Origin: Hydractinia symbiolongicarpus
Taxonomy: Eukaryota > Cnidaria > Hydrozoa > Anthoathecata > Hydractiniidae
Assembly (NCBI RefSeq): GCF_029227915.1
Contig: NC_079885.1
Location: 28,337,001 to 28,401,000 of the forward strand
Direction of reading: 5' to 3'
Length of the DNA: 64,000 bases
The translations under genes were made by a program, and so were the position numbers. Below are positions 11,051 to 24,122 of the stretch, one piece after another. The notes below the pieces were generated by a model, which was given only the letters and a program-made list of their open reading frames with translations, was not told the origin of the DNA and made no database searches. How positions within the stretch are numbered: position 1 is the first letter of the stretch; each line of letters begins with the position of its first letter.

Positions 11051-12919
11051 GTATTTAGTGATTTTTTTCCGATATTACTAAGTTGTATTGCTTTTGACAG
11101 TGAAACGATTGACTGTGGGTCTTAATTGAAGTGATTCTGTACTGTGACCTTATAAATGTAATAAATGAGCCAATTGGACTCCAAGGAAGAACATTCTTCT
11201 TAATTTGACATGATTGCTGGAATTCAGCGATTACACTCGGCCCTAAGATAGCGCTTCACTTGAAAATTTATATAAAATAAGTAAGTTTTTACTGTGGGAC
11301 CAATCCTGGCCGTTAGCACGCGCCGAATAAATAGGAGCAGTTTCAAAGACTACATTTCATTGACCTTCTGGCGGTATAAATCCGTTTGAATTACAACGGT
11401 TGCGTCACATATTCGTACCAACATTTATTTAGCGATAGTATTCGGATATTACTAGGTTGCATCGCTTTTAACAGTGAAACGATTGACTGTGGGACTTAAT
11501 TGAAATTATTTTGGACTGTGATCTTATAAATGTGATAAGTGAGACATATGGACTCCAAGGAATAACATTCTTTTTAATTTGACATGATTTCTGGAATTCA
11601 GCGATTACACTCGGCCCTATGGTAGCGCTTCACTTAAAAATTTATATAAAATAAGTAATTTTTTTATTGTGGGACCAATCCTAGCCGTTAGTGCGCGCTG
11701 AAGAAATAGAGACAGTTTCAAATACCACATGTCATTCAGTTTCTAACGGTATCAATCCGTTTCAACTTCAACGGTTACGTCACATATTCGTACCAACATG
11801 TATTTAGTGATTTTTTTCCGATATTACTAAGTTGTATTGCTTTTGACAGTGAAACGATTGCCTGTGGGACTTTATTGAAGTGATTATGGACTGTGACCTT
11901 ATGAATGTGATAGATGAGCCAATTGGATTCCAAGGAATAACATTCTTCCTAATTTGACATGATTGCTGCAATTCAGCGATTATACTCGGCCCAATGGTAG
12001 CGCTTCACTTAAAAATTTAGATAAAATAAGTCATTTTTTACTGTGGGACCAATCCTAGCCGTTAGCGCGGGCTGAAGAAATAGAGACAGTTTCAAAAACT
12101 ACATTTCATTGACTTTCTAACGGTGTCAATCCGCTTAACTAACAACGGTTGCGTCACGTATTCGTACCATCATGTATTTAGTGATTCTTTTCCGATATTA
12201 CTAAGTTGTATTTCTTTTGACAGTGAAAGGATTGACTGTGGGACTTAATTGAAGTGATTCTGTACTGTGACCTTATAAATGTGATAAATGAGCCAATTGG
12301 ACTCCAAGGAGCAACATTCTTCTTAATTTGACATGATTGCTGGAATTCAGCCATTTCACTGGGCGCTGTGGTAGCACTTCATTTAAAAACTTAGACAAAT
12401 AAGTCTTTTCTACGGTGGGACCAATCCTAGCCGTTAGCGCGCGCTGAAGAAAGAGAGACAGTTTTAAAAACTACATTTCATTGACTTTCTAACGGTGTCA
12501 TTCCGTTTCAATCACAACGGTTGCGTCACATATTCGTACCAACATGTATTTAGCGATATTCTTCTGATTTTACTAGGTTGCATCGCTCTTAACAGTGAAA
12601 CGATTGACTGTGGGACTTAATTGGACTGATTTTGGACTGTGACTTTATAAATGTGAAAAGTGTGACAATTGGACCCAAGAAATAACATTCTTCTTAATTT
12701 GACATGATTGCTGGAATTTACCGATTTCGCTGGGCGCTGTGGTAGCGCTTCACTTTAAAAATTTAAATAAAATATGTCATTTTTTACTGTGGGACCAATC
12801 CTAGCCGTTATCGCGCGTTGAAGAAATATAGACAGCTTCAAATACTAAATTTCATTGACTTTCTAACGGTGTCAATCCGCTTCACTTACAACGGTTGAGT
12901 CACATATTTGTACCAACAT
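11051..12919 (+). repeat. HOR copy 2, five monomers, 1869 bp
   Basis: This is the tandem copy of 9182-11050, with monomer starts 11206, 11580, 11955, 12329 and 12700. Similarity runs on to about 12939, where TTTTTTTCCAATATT replaces TTTTTTTCCGATATT and the sequence switches to the zone II type. Confidence 0.93.
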
Positions 12920-14195
12920 GTATTTAGTGATTTTTTTCCAATATTACTAAGTTGTATCGCTTTTAACAGTGAAACGATTGTCTGTGGGACTTAATTGAAG
13001 TGATTCTGGACTGCGACCTTATAAATGTGATAAATGAGCCAATTGGACTACAAGGAAATACATTTTTCTTAAAGTGACATGATTGCTGCAATTCAGCGAT
13101 TACACTCGGCCCAATGGTACCACTCCACTTAAAAATTTAGATAACATAAGTCATTTTTTACTGTGGGACCAATCCTAGCCGTTAGCGCGCGCTGAAGAAA
13201 TAGAGACAGTTTCAAAAACTACATTTCATTGACTTTCTAACGGTGTCAATCCGCTTAACTTACAACGGTTGCGTCACGTATTCGTACCAACATGTATTTA
13301 GTGATTATTTTCCGGTATTACTAAGTTGTATTGCTTTTGACAGTGAAACGATTGACTGTGGGACTTAATTGATCTTATTTTGGTCTGCGACCTTATAAAT
13401 GTGATAAGTGAGACAATTGGACCCAAGAAATAACATTCTTCTTACCTTGACATGATTGCTGGAATTTACCGATTTTAATGGGCGCTGTGGTAGCGCTTCA
13501 CTTAAAATTTTTTATAAAACAAGTCCTATTTTACTGTTGGACCAATCCTAGCCGTTAGTGCGCGCTGAAGAAATAGAGACAGTTTCAAATACTACATTTC
13601 ATTGACTTTCTAACTGTATCAGTCCGTTTCAACTACAACGGTTACGTCACATATTCGTACCAACATGTATTTAGTGATTTTTTTTCCGATATTGCTAAGT
13701 TGTATTGCTTTTGACAGTGAAACGATTGCCTAGGGGACTTAATTGAAGTGATTCTGGACTGTGACCTTATGAATGTGATAGATGAGCCAATTGGATTCCA
13801 AGCAATAACATTCTTCTTAATTTGACATGATTGCTGCAATTCAGCGATTACACTCGGCCCAATGGTACCACTCCACTTAAAAATTTAGATAACATAAGTC
13901 ATTTTTTACTGTGGGACCAATCCTAGCCGTTAGCGCGCGCTGAAGAAATAGAGACAGTTTAAAATACTACATTTCATTGACTTTCTAACGGTATTAGTCC
14001 GTTTCAACTACAACGGTTGCGTCACATATTCGTACCAACATGAATTTAGGGATTTTTTTCCGATATTACTAAGTTGTATTGCTTTTTACAGTGAAACGAT
14101 TGACTGTGGGACTTAATTGAAGTGATTCTGGACTGTGACCTTATAAATGTGATAAGTGAGACAATTGGACCCAAGAAATAACATTCTTCTTACCT

Positions 14196-14543
14196 TGACA
14201 TGATTGCTGTGGTAGCGCTTCACTTAAAATTTTTTATAAAATAAGTCCTTTTTTACTGTTGGACCAATCCTAGCTGTTAGTGCGCGCTGAAGAAATGGAG
14301 ACAGTTTCAAATACTACATTTCATTGACTTTCTAACGGTATTTGTCCGTTTCAACTACAACGGTTACGTCACATATTCGTACCAACATGTATTTAGTGAT
14401 TTTTTTCCGATATTGCAAAGTTTTATTGTTTTTGACAGTGAAACGATTGCCTGTGGGACTTAATTGAAGTGATTCTGGACTGTGACCTTATGAATGTGAT
14501 AGATGAGCCAATTGGATTCCAAGGAATAACATTCTTCTTAATT
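14196..14543 (+). repeat. 348-bp monomer (26-bp deletion)
   Basis: It has the same GATTGCTGTGGTAGCG junction as the unit at 2618. It shares ACGGTATTTGTCCG and AAAGTTTTATTGTTTTTG with the 348-bp units at 16408, 17876, 20091 and 20812, so these descend from one deletion founder. Confidence 0.92.
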
Positions 14544-14916
14544 TGACATGATTGCTGCAATTCAGCGATTACACTCGGCCCAATGGTAGCGCTTCACTGA
14601 AAAATTAAAATAAAATAAGTCATTTTTTACTGTGGGACCAATCCTAGGCGTTAGCGCGGGCTGAAGAAATAGAGACAGTTTCAAAAACTACATTTCATTG
14701 ACTTTCTAACGGTGTCAATCCGCTTAACTTACAACGGTTGCGTCACGTATTCGTACCAACATGTATTTAGTGATTCTTTTCCGGTATTACTAAGTTGTAT
14801 TGCTTTTGACAGTGAAACGATTGACTGTGGGACTTAATTGATCTTATTTTGGACTGCGACCTTATAAATGTGATAAGTGAGACAATTGGACCCAAGAAAT
14901 AACATTCTTCTTACCT

Positions 14917-16034
14917 TGACATGATTGCTGGAATTTACCGAGTTCACTGGGCGCTGTGGTAGCGCTTCATTTAAAAATTTAGATAAATAAGTCATTTTTT
15001 ACGGTTGGACAAATCCTAGCCGTTAGCGCGCGCTGAAGAAAGAGAGACAGTTTTAAAAACTACATTTCATTGACTTTCTAACGGTATCAGTCCGTTTCAA
15101 TTACAACGTTTGCGTCACAAATTCGTACCAACAGGTATTTAGCGACATTTTTCTGATTTTACTAGGTTGCATCGCTTTTAACAGTGAAAGGATTGACTGT
15201 GGGACTTAATTGAACAGATTTTGGACTTTGACCTCATAAATGTGATAAAAGAGACAATTGGACCCAAGGAAAAACATTCTTCTTAATTTGACATGATTGC
15301 TGGAATTTACCAATTTCACTGGGCGCTGTGGTAGCACTTCATTTAAAAACTTAGACAAATAAGTCTTTTCTACGGTGGGACCAATCCTAGCCGTTAGCGC
15401 GCGCTGAAGAAAGAGAGACAGTTTTAAAAACTACATTTCATTGACTTTCTAACGGTATCATTCCGTTTCAATCACAACGGTTGCGTCACATATTCGTACC
15501 AACATGTATTTAGCGATATTCTTCTGATTTTACTAGGTTGCATCGCTCTTAACAGTGAAACGATTGACTGTGGGACTTAATTGGATTGATTTTGGACTGT
15601 GACTTTATAAATGTGAAAAGTGTGACAATTGGACCCAAGAAATAACATTCTTCTTAATTTGACATGATTGCTGGAATTTACCGATTTCGCTGGACGCTGT
15701 GGTAGCGCTTCACTTTAAAAATTTAGATAAAATATGTCATTTTTTACTGTGGGACCAATCCTAGCCGTTATCGCGCGTTGAAGAAATAGAGACAGCTTCA
15801 AATACTAAGTTTCATTGACTTTCTAACGGTGTCAATCCGCTTCACTTACAACGGTTGAGTCACATATTTGTACCAACATGTATTTAGTGATTTTTTTCCA
15901 ATATTACTAAGTTGTATCGCTTTTAACAGTAAAACGATTGTCTGTGGGACTTAATTGAAGTGATTCTGTACTGCGACCTTATAAATGTGATAAATGAGCC
16001 AATTGGACTACAAGGAAATACATTTTTCTTAATT
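14917..16034 (+). repeat. Three-monomer C segment inside zone II, resembling 8593-9180
   Basis: The monomers at 14917 (GGAATTTACCGAGTTC), 15289 (ACCAATTTCACTGGG, with CTTAGACAAATAAGTC) and 15660 (ACCGATTTCGCTGG) match zone I units. The first two match 8593 and 8965, about 6.32 kb away; the third matches 10831 and 12700. They sit between a 348/B pair and the next GTACCACTCC monomer. Without them the local HOR is four monomers (1468 bp), with them it is six (2212 bp). Confidence 0.8.
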
Positions 16035-17502
16035 TGACATGATTGCTGCAATTCAGCGATTACACTCGGCCCAATGGTACCACTCCACTTAAAAATTTAG
16101 ATAACATAAGTCATTTTTTACTGTGGGACCAATCCTAGCCGTTAGCGCGCGCTGAAGAAATAGAGACAGTTTCGAATACTACATTTCATTGACTTTCTAA
16201 CGGTATTAGTCCGTTTCAACTACAACGGTTGCGTCACATATTCGTACCAACATGAATTTAGGGATTTTTTTCCGATATTACTAAGTTGTATTGCTTTTTA
16301 CAGTGAAACGATTGACTGTGGGACTTAATTGAAGTGATTCTGGACTGTGACCTTATAAATGTGATAAGTGAGACAATTGGACCCAAGAAATAACATTCTT
16401 CTTACCTTGACATGATTGCTGTGGTAGCGCTTCACTTAAAATTTTTTATAAAATAAGTCCTTTTTTACTGTTGGACCAATCCTAGCTGTTAGTGCGCGCT
16501 GAAGAAATGGAGACAGTTTCAAATACTACATTTCATTGACTTTCTAACGGTATTTGTCCGTTTCAACTACAACGGTTACGTCACATATTCGTACCAACAT
16601 GTATTTAGTGATTTTTTTCCGATATTGCAAAGTTTTATTGTTTTTGACAGTGAAACGATTGCCTGTGGGACTTAATTGAAGTGATTCTGGACTGTGACCT
16701 TATGAATGTGATGGATGAGCCAATTGGATTCCAAGGAATAACATTCTTCTTAATTTGACATGATTGCTGCAATTCAGCGATTACACTCGGCCCAATGGTA
16801 GCGCTTCACTTAAAAATTTAAATAAAATAAGTCATTTTTTACTGTGGGACCAATCCTGGGCGTTAGCGCGGGCTGAAGAAATAGAGACAGTTTCAAAAAC
16901 AACATTTCATTGACTTTCTAACGGTGTCAATCCGCTTAACTTGCAACGGTTGCGTCACGTATTCGTACCAACATGTATTTAGTGATTCTTTTCCGGTATT
17001 ACTAAGTTGTATTGCTTTTGACAGTGAAACAATTGACTGTGGGACTTAATTGATCTTATTTTGGACTGCGACCTTATAAATGTGATAAGTGAGACAATTG
17101 GACTCAAGAAATAACATTCTTCTTACCTTGACATGATTGCTGGAATTTACCGATTTTACTGGGCATTGTGGTAGCGCTTCACTTAAAAATTCTTATAAAA
17201 TAAGTCCTATTTTACTGTTGGACCAATCCTAGCCGTTAGTGCGCGCTGAAGAAATAGAGACAGTTTCAAATACTACATTTCATTGACTTTCTAACGGTAT
17301 CAGTCCGTTTCAACTACAACGGTTACGTCACATATTCGTACCAACATGTATTTAGTGATTTTTTTCCTATATTGCTAAGTTGTATTGCTTTTGACAGTGA
17401 AACGATTGCCTGTGGGACTTAATTGAAGTGATTCTGGACTGTGACCTTATGAATGTGATAGATGAGCCAATTGGATTCCAAGGAATAACATTCCTCTTAA
17501 TT
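16035..17502 (+). repeat. HOR copy 1, four monomers, 1468 bp
   Basis: The monomer order is GTACCACTCC type (16035), 348-bp type (16408), GCAATTCAG/CCCAATGG type (16756), and a C-start type with GTCCTATTTTACTG (17129). It pairs with 17503-18970 at an offset of exactly 1468 bp for all four monomer starts. Confidence 0.92.
16408..16755 (+). repeat. 348-bp monomer (26-bp deletion)
   Basis: Second unit of HOR copy 16035-17502, with the GATTGCTGTGGTAGCG junction. It is almost the same as 14196-14543 and 17876-18223. Confidence 0.92.
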
Positions 17503-18970
17503 TGACATGATTGCTGCAATTCAGCGATTACACTCGTCCCAATGGTACCACTCCACTTAAAAATTTAGATAACATAAGTCATTTTTTACTGTGGGACCAA
17601 TCCTAGCCGTTAGCGCGCGCTGAAGAAATAGAGACAGTTTAAAACACTACATTTCATTGACTTTCTAACGGTATTAGTCCGTTTCAACTACAACGGTTGC
17701 GTCACATATTCGTACCAACATGAATTTAGGGATTTTTTTCCGATATTACTAAGTTGTATTGCTTTTTACAGTGAAATGATTGACTGTGGGACTTAATTGA
17801 AGAGATTCTGGACTGTGACCTTATAAATGTGATAAGTGAGACAATTGGACCCAAGAAATAACATTCTTCTTACCTTGACATGATTGCTGTGGTAGCGCTT
17901 CACTTAAAACTTTTTATAAAATAAGTCCTTTTTTACTGTTGGACCAATCCTAGCTGTTAGTGCGCGCTGAAGAAATGGAGACAGTTTCAAATACTACATT
18001 TCATTGACTTTCTAACGGTATTTGTCCGATTCAACTACAACGGTTACGTCACATATTCGTACCAACATGTATTTAGTGATTTTTTTCCGATATTGCAAAG
18101 TTTTATTGTTTTTGACAGTGAAACGATTGCCTGTGGGACTTAATTGAAGTGATTCTGGAATGTGACCTTATGAATGTGATAGATGAGCCAATTGGATTCC
18201 AAGGAATAACATTCTTCTTAATTTGACATGATTGCTGCAATTCAGCGATTACACTCGGCCCAATGGTAGCGCTTCACTTAAAAATTTAAATAAAATAAGT
18301 CATTTTTTACTGTGGGACCAATCCTAGGCGTTAGCGCGGGCTGAAGAAATAGAGACAGTTTTAAAAACTACATTTCATTGACTTTCTAACGGTGTCAATC
18401 CGCTTAACTTACAACGGTTGCGTCACGTATTCGTACCAACATGTATTTAGTGATTCTTTTCCGGTATTACTAAGTTGTATTGCTTTTGACAGTGAAACGA
18501 TTGACTGTGGGACTTAATTGATCTTATTTTGGACTGCGACCTTATAAATGTGATAAGTGAGACAATTGGATCCAAGAAATAACATTCTTCTTACCTTGAC
18601 ATGATTGCTGGAATTTACCGATTTTACTGGGCGCTGTGGTAGCGCTTCACTTAAAAATTTTTATAAAATAAGTCCTATTTTACTGTTGGACCAATCCTAG
18701 CTGTTAGTGCGCGCTGAAGAAATAGAGACAGTTTCAAATACTACATTTCATTGACTTTCTAACGGTATCAGTCCGTTTCAACTACAACGGTTACGTCACA
18801 TATTCGTACCAACATGTATTTAGTGATTTTTTTCCGATATTGCTAAGTTGTATTGCTTTTGACTGTGAAACGATTGCCTGTGGGACTTAATTGAAGTGAT
18901 TCTGGACTGTGACCTTATGAATGTGATAGATGAGCCAATTGGATTCCAAGGAATAACATTCTTCTTAATT
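17503..18970 (+). repeat. HOR copy 2, four monomers, 1468 bp
   Basis: This is the tandem copy of 16035-17502, with starts 17503, 17876, 18224 and 18597. It differs by scattered substitutions, for example CTCGTCCC at its first monomer against CTCGGCCC. Two of the seven 348-bp monomers are in this pair of copies. Confidence 0.92.
17876..18223 (+). repeat. 348-bp monomer (26-bp deletion)
   Basis: Second unit of HOR copy 17503-18970, with the same deletion junction. A private change, GTCCGATTCAAC, replaces GTCCGTTTCAAC. Confidence 0.92.
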
Positions 18971-19800
18971 TGACATGATTGCTGCAATTCAGCGATTACA
19001 CTCGGCCCAATGGTAGCGCTTCACTTAAAAATTTAGATAAAATAAGCATTTTTTACTGTGGGACCAATCCTAGGCGTTAGCGCGGGCTGAAGAAATAGAG
19101 ACAGTTTCAAAAACTACAATTCATTGACTTTCTAACGGTGTCAATCCGCTTAACTTACAACGGTTGCGTCACGTATTCGTACCATCATGTATTTAGTGAT
19201 TCTTTTCCGATATTACTAAGTTGTTTTGCTTTTGACAGTGAAACGATTGACTGTGGGTCTTAATTGAAGTGATTCTGTACTGTGACCTTATAAATGTAAT
19301 AAATGAGCCAATTGGACTCCAAGGAAGAACATTCTTCTTAATTTGAGATGATTGCTGGAATTCAGCGATTACACTCGGCCCTAAGGTAGCGCTTCACTTG
19401 AAAATTTATATAAAATAAGTCAGTTTTTACTGTGGGACCAATCCTGGCTGTTAGCACGCGCCGAATAAATAGGAGCAGTTTCAAAGACTACATTTCATTG
19501 ACCTTCTGGCGGTATAAATCCGTTTAAGTTACAACGGCTGCGTCACATATTCGTACCAACATGTATTTAGCGATAGTATTCGGATATTACTAGGTTGCAT
19601 CGCTTTTAACAGTGAAACGATTAACTGTGGGACTTAATTGAAATTTTTTTGGACTGTGATCTTATAAATGTGATAAGTGAGACATATGGACTCCAAGGAA
19701 TAACATTCTTTTTAATTTGACATGATTGCTGCAATTCAGCGATTACACTCGGCCCAATGGTAGCGCTTCACTTAAAAATTTAGATAAAATAAGTCATTTT
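18971..19800 (+). repeat. B-A block duplicated at 21160-21990
   Basis: The monomers at 18971 and 19344 match those at 21160 and 21534 at offsets of 2189-2190 bp. A private change in the start box, TGAGATGATT instead of TGACATGATT, is shared by 19344 and 21534 and was seen nowhere else. A 2-bp deletion (AATAAGCATTTTTT) is present only in the first copy. Confidence 0.88.
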
Positions 19801-20438
19801 TTACTGTGGGACCAATCCTAGCCGTTAGCGCGCGCTGAAGAAATAGAGACAGTTTAAAATACTACATTTCATTGACTTTCTAACGGTATTAGTCCGTTTC
19901 AACTACAACGGTTGCGTCACATATTCGTACCAACATGAATTTAGGGATTTTTTTCCGATATTACTTAGTTGTATTGCTTTTTACAGTAAAACGATTGACT
20001 GTGGGATTTAATTGAAATGATTCTGGACTGTGACCTTATAAATGTGATAAGTGAGACAATTGGACCCAAGAAATAACATTCTTCTTACCTTGACATGATT
20101 GCTGTGGTAGCGCTTCACTTAAAATTTTTTATAAAATAAGTCCTTTTTTACTGTTGAACCAATCCTAGCTGTTAGTGCGCGCTGAAGAAATGGAGACAGT
20201 TTCAAATACTACATTTCATTGACTTTCTAACGGTATTTGTCCGTTTCAACTACAACGGTTACGTCACATATTCGTACCAACATGTATTTAGTGATTTTTT
20301 TCCGATATTGCAAAGTTTTATTGTTTTTGACAGTGAAACGATTGCCTGTGTGACTTAATTGAAGTGATTCTGGACTGTGACCTTATGAACGTGATAGATG
20401 AGCCAATTGGATTCCAAGGAATAACATTCTTCCTAATT
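19718..20438 (+). repeat. Dimer HOR copy 1, 721 bp
   Basis: Monomers 19718 (373 bp) and 20091 (348 bp) are repeated at 20439 and 20812, offset exactly 721 bp. Past the first ~80 bp, where CAATGGTAGCGC here is GTACCACTCC in copy 2, the copies look nearly identical. They share private changes such as ACTTAGTTGTATTGC, CAGTAAAACG and CTGTGTGACTTAATTG. Confidence 0.93.
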
Positions 20439-21159
20439 TGACATGATTGCTGCAATTCAGCGATTACACTCGGCCCAATGGTACCACTCCACTTAAAAAT
20501 TTAGATAACATTAGTCATTTTTTACTGTGGGACCAATCCTAGCCGTTAGCGCGCGCTGAAGAAATAGAGACAGTTTAAAATACTACATTTCATTGACTTT
20601 CTAACGGTATTAGTCCGTTTCAACTACAACGGTTGCGTCACATATTCGTACCAACATGAATTTAGGGATTTTTTTCCGATATTACTTAGTTGTATTGCTT
20701 TTTACAGTAAAACGATTGACTGTGGGATTTAATTGAAGTGATTCTGGACTGTGACCTTATAAATGTGATAAGTGAGACAATTGGACCCAAGAAATAACAT
20801 TCTTCTTACCTTGACATGATTGCTGTGGTAGCGCTTCACTTAAAATTTTTTATAAAATAAGTCCTTTTTTACTGTTGAACCAATCCTAGCTGTTAGTGCG
20901 CGCTGAAGAAATGGAGACAGTTTCAAATACTACATTTCATTGACTTTCTAACGGTATTTGTCCGTTTCAACTACAACGGTTACGTCACATATTCGTACCA
21001 ACATGTATTTAGTGATTTTTTTCCGATATTGCAAAGTTTTATTGTTTTTGACAGTGAAACGATTGCCTGTGTGACTTAATTGAAGTGATTCTGGACTGTG
21101 ACCTTATGAACGTGATAGATGAGCCAATTGGATTCCAAGGAATAACATTCTTCTTAATT
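20439..21159 (+). repeat. Dimer HOR copy 2, 721 bp
   Basis: This is the tandem copy of 19718-20438 and includes the 348-bp monomer at 20812-21159. The different first ~80 bp show that the exchange point lay inside the monomer, not at its boundary. Confidence 0.93.
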
Positions 21160-23027
21160 TGACATGATTGCTGCAATTCAGCGATTACACTCGGCCCAAT
21201 GGTAGCGCTTCACTTAAAAATTTAGATAAAATAAGTCATTTTTTACTGTGGGACCAATCCTAGGCGTTAGCGCGGGCTGAAGAAATAGAGACAGTTTCAA
21301 AAACTACATTTCATTGACTTTCTAACGGTGTCAATCCGCTTAACTTACAACGGTTGCGTCACGTATTCGTACCATCATGTATTTAGTGATTCTTTTCCGA
21401 TATTACTAAGTTGTATTGCTTTTGACAGTGAAACGATTGACTGTGGGTCTTAATTGAAGTGATTCTGTACTGTGACCTTATAAATATAATAAATGAGCCA
21501 ATTGGACTCCAAGGAAGAACATTCTTCTTAATTTGAGATGATTGCTGGAATTCAGCGATTACACTCGGCCCTAAGGTAGCGCTTCACTTGAGAATTTATA
21601 TAAAATAAGTCAGTTTTTACTGTAGGACCAATCCTGGCCGTTAGCACGCGCCGAATAAATAGGAGCAGTTTCAAAGACTACATTTCATTGACCTTCTGGC
21701 GGTATAAATCCGTTTAAGTTACAACGGTTGCGTCACATATTCGTACCAACATGTATTTAGCGATAGTATTCGGATATTACTAGGTTGCATCGCTTTTAAC
21801 AGTGAAACGATTAACTGTGGGACTTAATTGAAATTATTTTGGACTGTGATCTTATAAATGTGATAAGTGAGACATATGGACTCCAAGGAATAACATTTTT
21901 TTTAATTTGACATGATTGCTGCAATTCAGCGATTACACTCGGCCCAATGGTAGCGCTTCACTTAAAAATTTAGATAAAATAAATCATTTTTTACTGTGGG
22001 ACCAATCCTAGGCGTTAGCGCGGGCTGAAGAAATAGAGACAGTTTCAAAAACAACATTTCATTGACTTTCTAACGGTGTCAATCCGCTTAACTTACAACG
22101 GTTGCGTCACGTTTTCGTACCAACATGTATTTAGTGATTTTTTTCCGATATTGCTAAGTTGTATTGCTTTTGACAGTGAAACGATTGCCTGTGGGACTTA
22201 ATTGAAGTGATTCTGGACTGTGACCTTATGAATGTGATAGATGAGCCAATTGGATTCCAAGGAATAACAATCTTCTTAATTTGACATGATTGCTGCAATT
22301 CAGCGATTACACTCGGCCCAATGGTACCACTCCACTTAAAAATTTAGATAACATAAGTCATTTTTTACTGTGGGACCAATCCTAGCCGTTAGCGCGCTGA
22401 AGAAATAGAGACAGTTTAAAATACTACATTTCTTTGACTTTCTAACGGTATTAGTCCGTTTCAACTACAACGGTTGCGTCACATATTCGTACCAACATGA
22501 ATTTAGGGATTTTTTTCCGATATTACTAAGTTGTATTGCTTTTTACAGTGAAACGATTGACTGTGGGACTTAATTGAAGTGATTCTGGACTGTGACCTTA
22601 TAAATGTGATAAGTGAGACAATTGGACCCAAGAAATAACATTCTTCTTACCTTGACATGATTGCTGGAATTTACCGATTTTACTGGGCGCTGTGGTAGCG
22701 CTTCACTTTAAAAATTTAGATAAAATATGTCATTTTTTACTGTGGGACCAATCCTAACCGTTAGCGCGCGCTGAAGAAATAGAGACAGTTTCAAATACTA
22801 AATTTCATTGACTTTCTAACGGTGTCAATCCGCTTCACTTACAACAGTTGAGTCACATATTTGTACCAACATGTATTTAGTGATTTTTTTCCGATATTAC
22901 TAAGTTGTATCGCTTTTAACAGTGAAACGATTGACTGTGGGACTTAATTGAAGTGATTCTGGACTGCGACCTTATAAATGTGATAAATGAGCCAATTGGA
23001 CTACAAAGAAAACCATTCTTATTAATT

Positions 23028-23375
23028 TGACATGATTGCTGTGGTAGCGCTTCACTTAAAATTTTTTATAAAATAAGTCCTTTTTTACTGTTGGACCAAT
23101 CCTAGCCGTTAGTGCGCGCTGAAGAAATGGAGACAGTTTCAAATACTACATTTCATTGACTTTCTAACGGTATCAGTCCGTTTCAACTACAACAGTTACG
23201 TCACATATTCGTACCAACATGTATTTAGTGATTTTTTTCCGATATTGCTAAGTTTTATTGTTTTTGACAGTGAAACGATTGCCTGTGGGACTTAATTGAA
23301 GTGATTCTGGACTGTGACCTTATGAATGTGATAGCTGAGCCAATTGGATTCCAAGGAAGAACATTTTTCTTAATT
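23028..23375 (+). repeat. 348-bp monomer (26-bp deletion), last copy
   Basis: It has the GATTGCTGTGGTAGCG junction. It keeps ACGGTATCAGTCCG where the 14196, 16408 and 20091 units have ACGGTATTTGTCCG, so it branched off earlier than those. No 348-bp unit of this type occurs to the right of it. Confidence 0.9.
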
Positions 23376-24122
23376 TGACATGATTGCTGGAATTCAGCAA
23401 TTACACTCCGCCCTAAGGTAGCGTTTCACTTGAAAATTTAGATAAAATAAGTCATTTTTTACTGTGGGACCAATCCTAGGCGTTAGCGCGGGCTGAAGAA
23501 ATAGAGACAGTTTCAAAAACTACATTTCATTGACTTTCTAACGGTGTCAATCCGCTTAACTTACAACGGTTGCGTCACGTATTCGTACCAACATGTATTT
23601 AGTGATTCTTTTCCAATATTACTAAGTTGTATTGCTTTTGACAGTGAAACGATTGACTGTGGGTCTTAATTGAAGTGATTCTGTACTATGACCTTATAAA
23701 TGTAATAAATTAGCCAATTGGACTACAAGGAAGAACATTCTTCTTAATTTGACATGATTGCTGGAATTCAGCGATTAGTTTCGGCCCTAAGGTAGCGCTT
23801 CACTTGAAAATTTATATAAAGTAAGTCAGTTTTTACTGTGGGGCCAATCCTGGCCGTTAGCATGCGCCGAATAATTAGGAACAGTTTCAAAGACTACATT
23901 TCATTGACCTTCTGGCGGTGTAAATCCGTTTGAGTTACAACGGTTGCGTCACATATTCGTACCAACATGTATTTAGCGATAGTATTCGGATATTACTAGG
24001 ATGCATCGCTTTTAACAGTGAAACGATGGACTGTGGGACTTAATTGAACTTATTTTGGACTGTGACCTTATAAATGTGATAAGTGAGACAATTGGACCCA
24101 AGAAATAACATTCTTCTTAATT

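Larger units (their letters stand above)
1..13074 (+). repeat. Array zone I: 374-bp A and B monomers in overlapping HORs
   Basis: Type-A monomers (starts at 1, 749, 2245, 4853, 5601, 6350, 7097, 9337, 11206) alternate for long stretches with TTTCTGG or GCAATTCAG monomers. Type-C pairs (starts 8593/8965, 10460/10831, 12329/12700) interrupt the pattern. Monomer lengths are 371-375 bp except one 348-bp and one 392-bp unit. The zone is a patchwork of duplicated blocks with offsets of 1843, 1497, 2240 and 1869 bp, listed separately. D and E variants are absent. Confidence 0.85.
13075..23749 (+). repeat. Array zone II: HOR family with GTACCACTCC and 348-bp monomers
   Basis: The zone is marked by monomers carrying GTACCACTCC and AGATAACATAAG instead of GTAGCGCTTC and AGATAAAATAAG (starts 13075, 13823, 16035, 17503, 20439, 22282). 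Six of the window's seven 348-bp monomers lie here (14196, 16408, 17876, 20091, 20812, 23028). The spacing between those six is 2212, 1468, 2215, 721 and 2216 bp, that is 6, 4, 6, 2 and 6 monomers, always an even number. The zone grew by duplication of even-numbered blocks. Confidence 0.85.

Noticed and set aside
18000-18060. tRNA-like or Pol III box (GTCCGATTCAAC at about 18026)
   Set aside because: It resembles a B box only in a single variant monomer, has no A box at proper distance, and no cloverleaf could be drawn.
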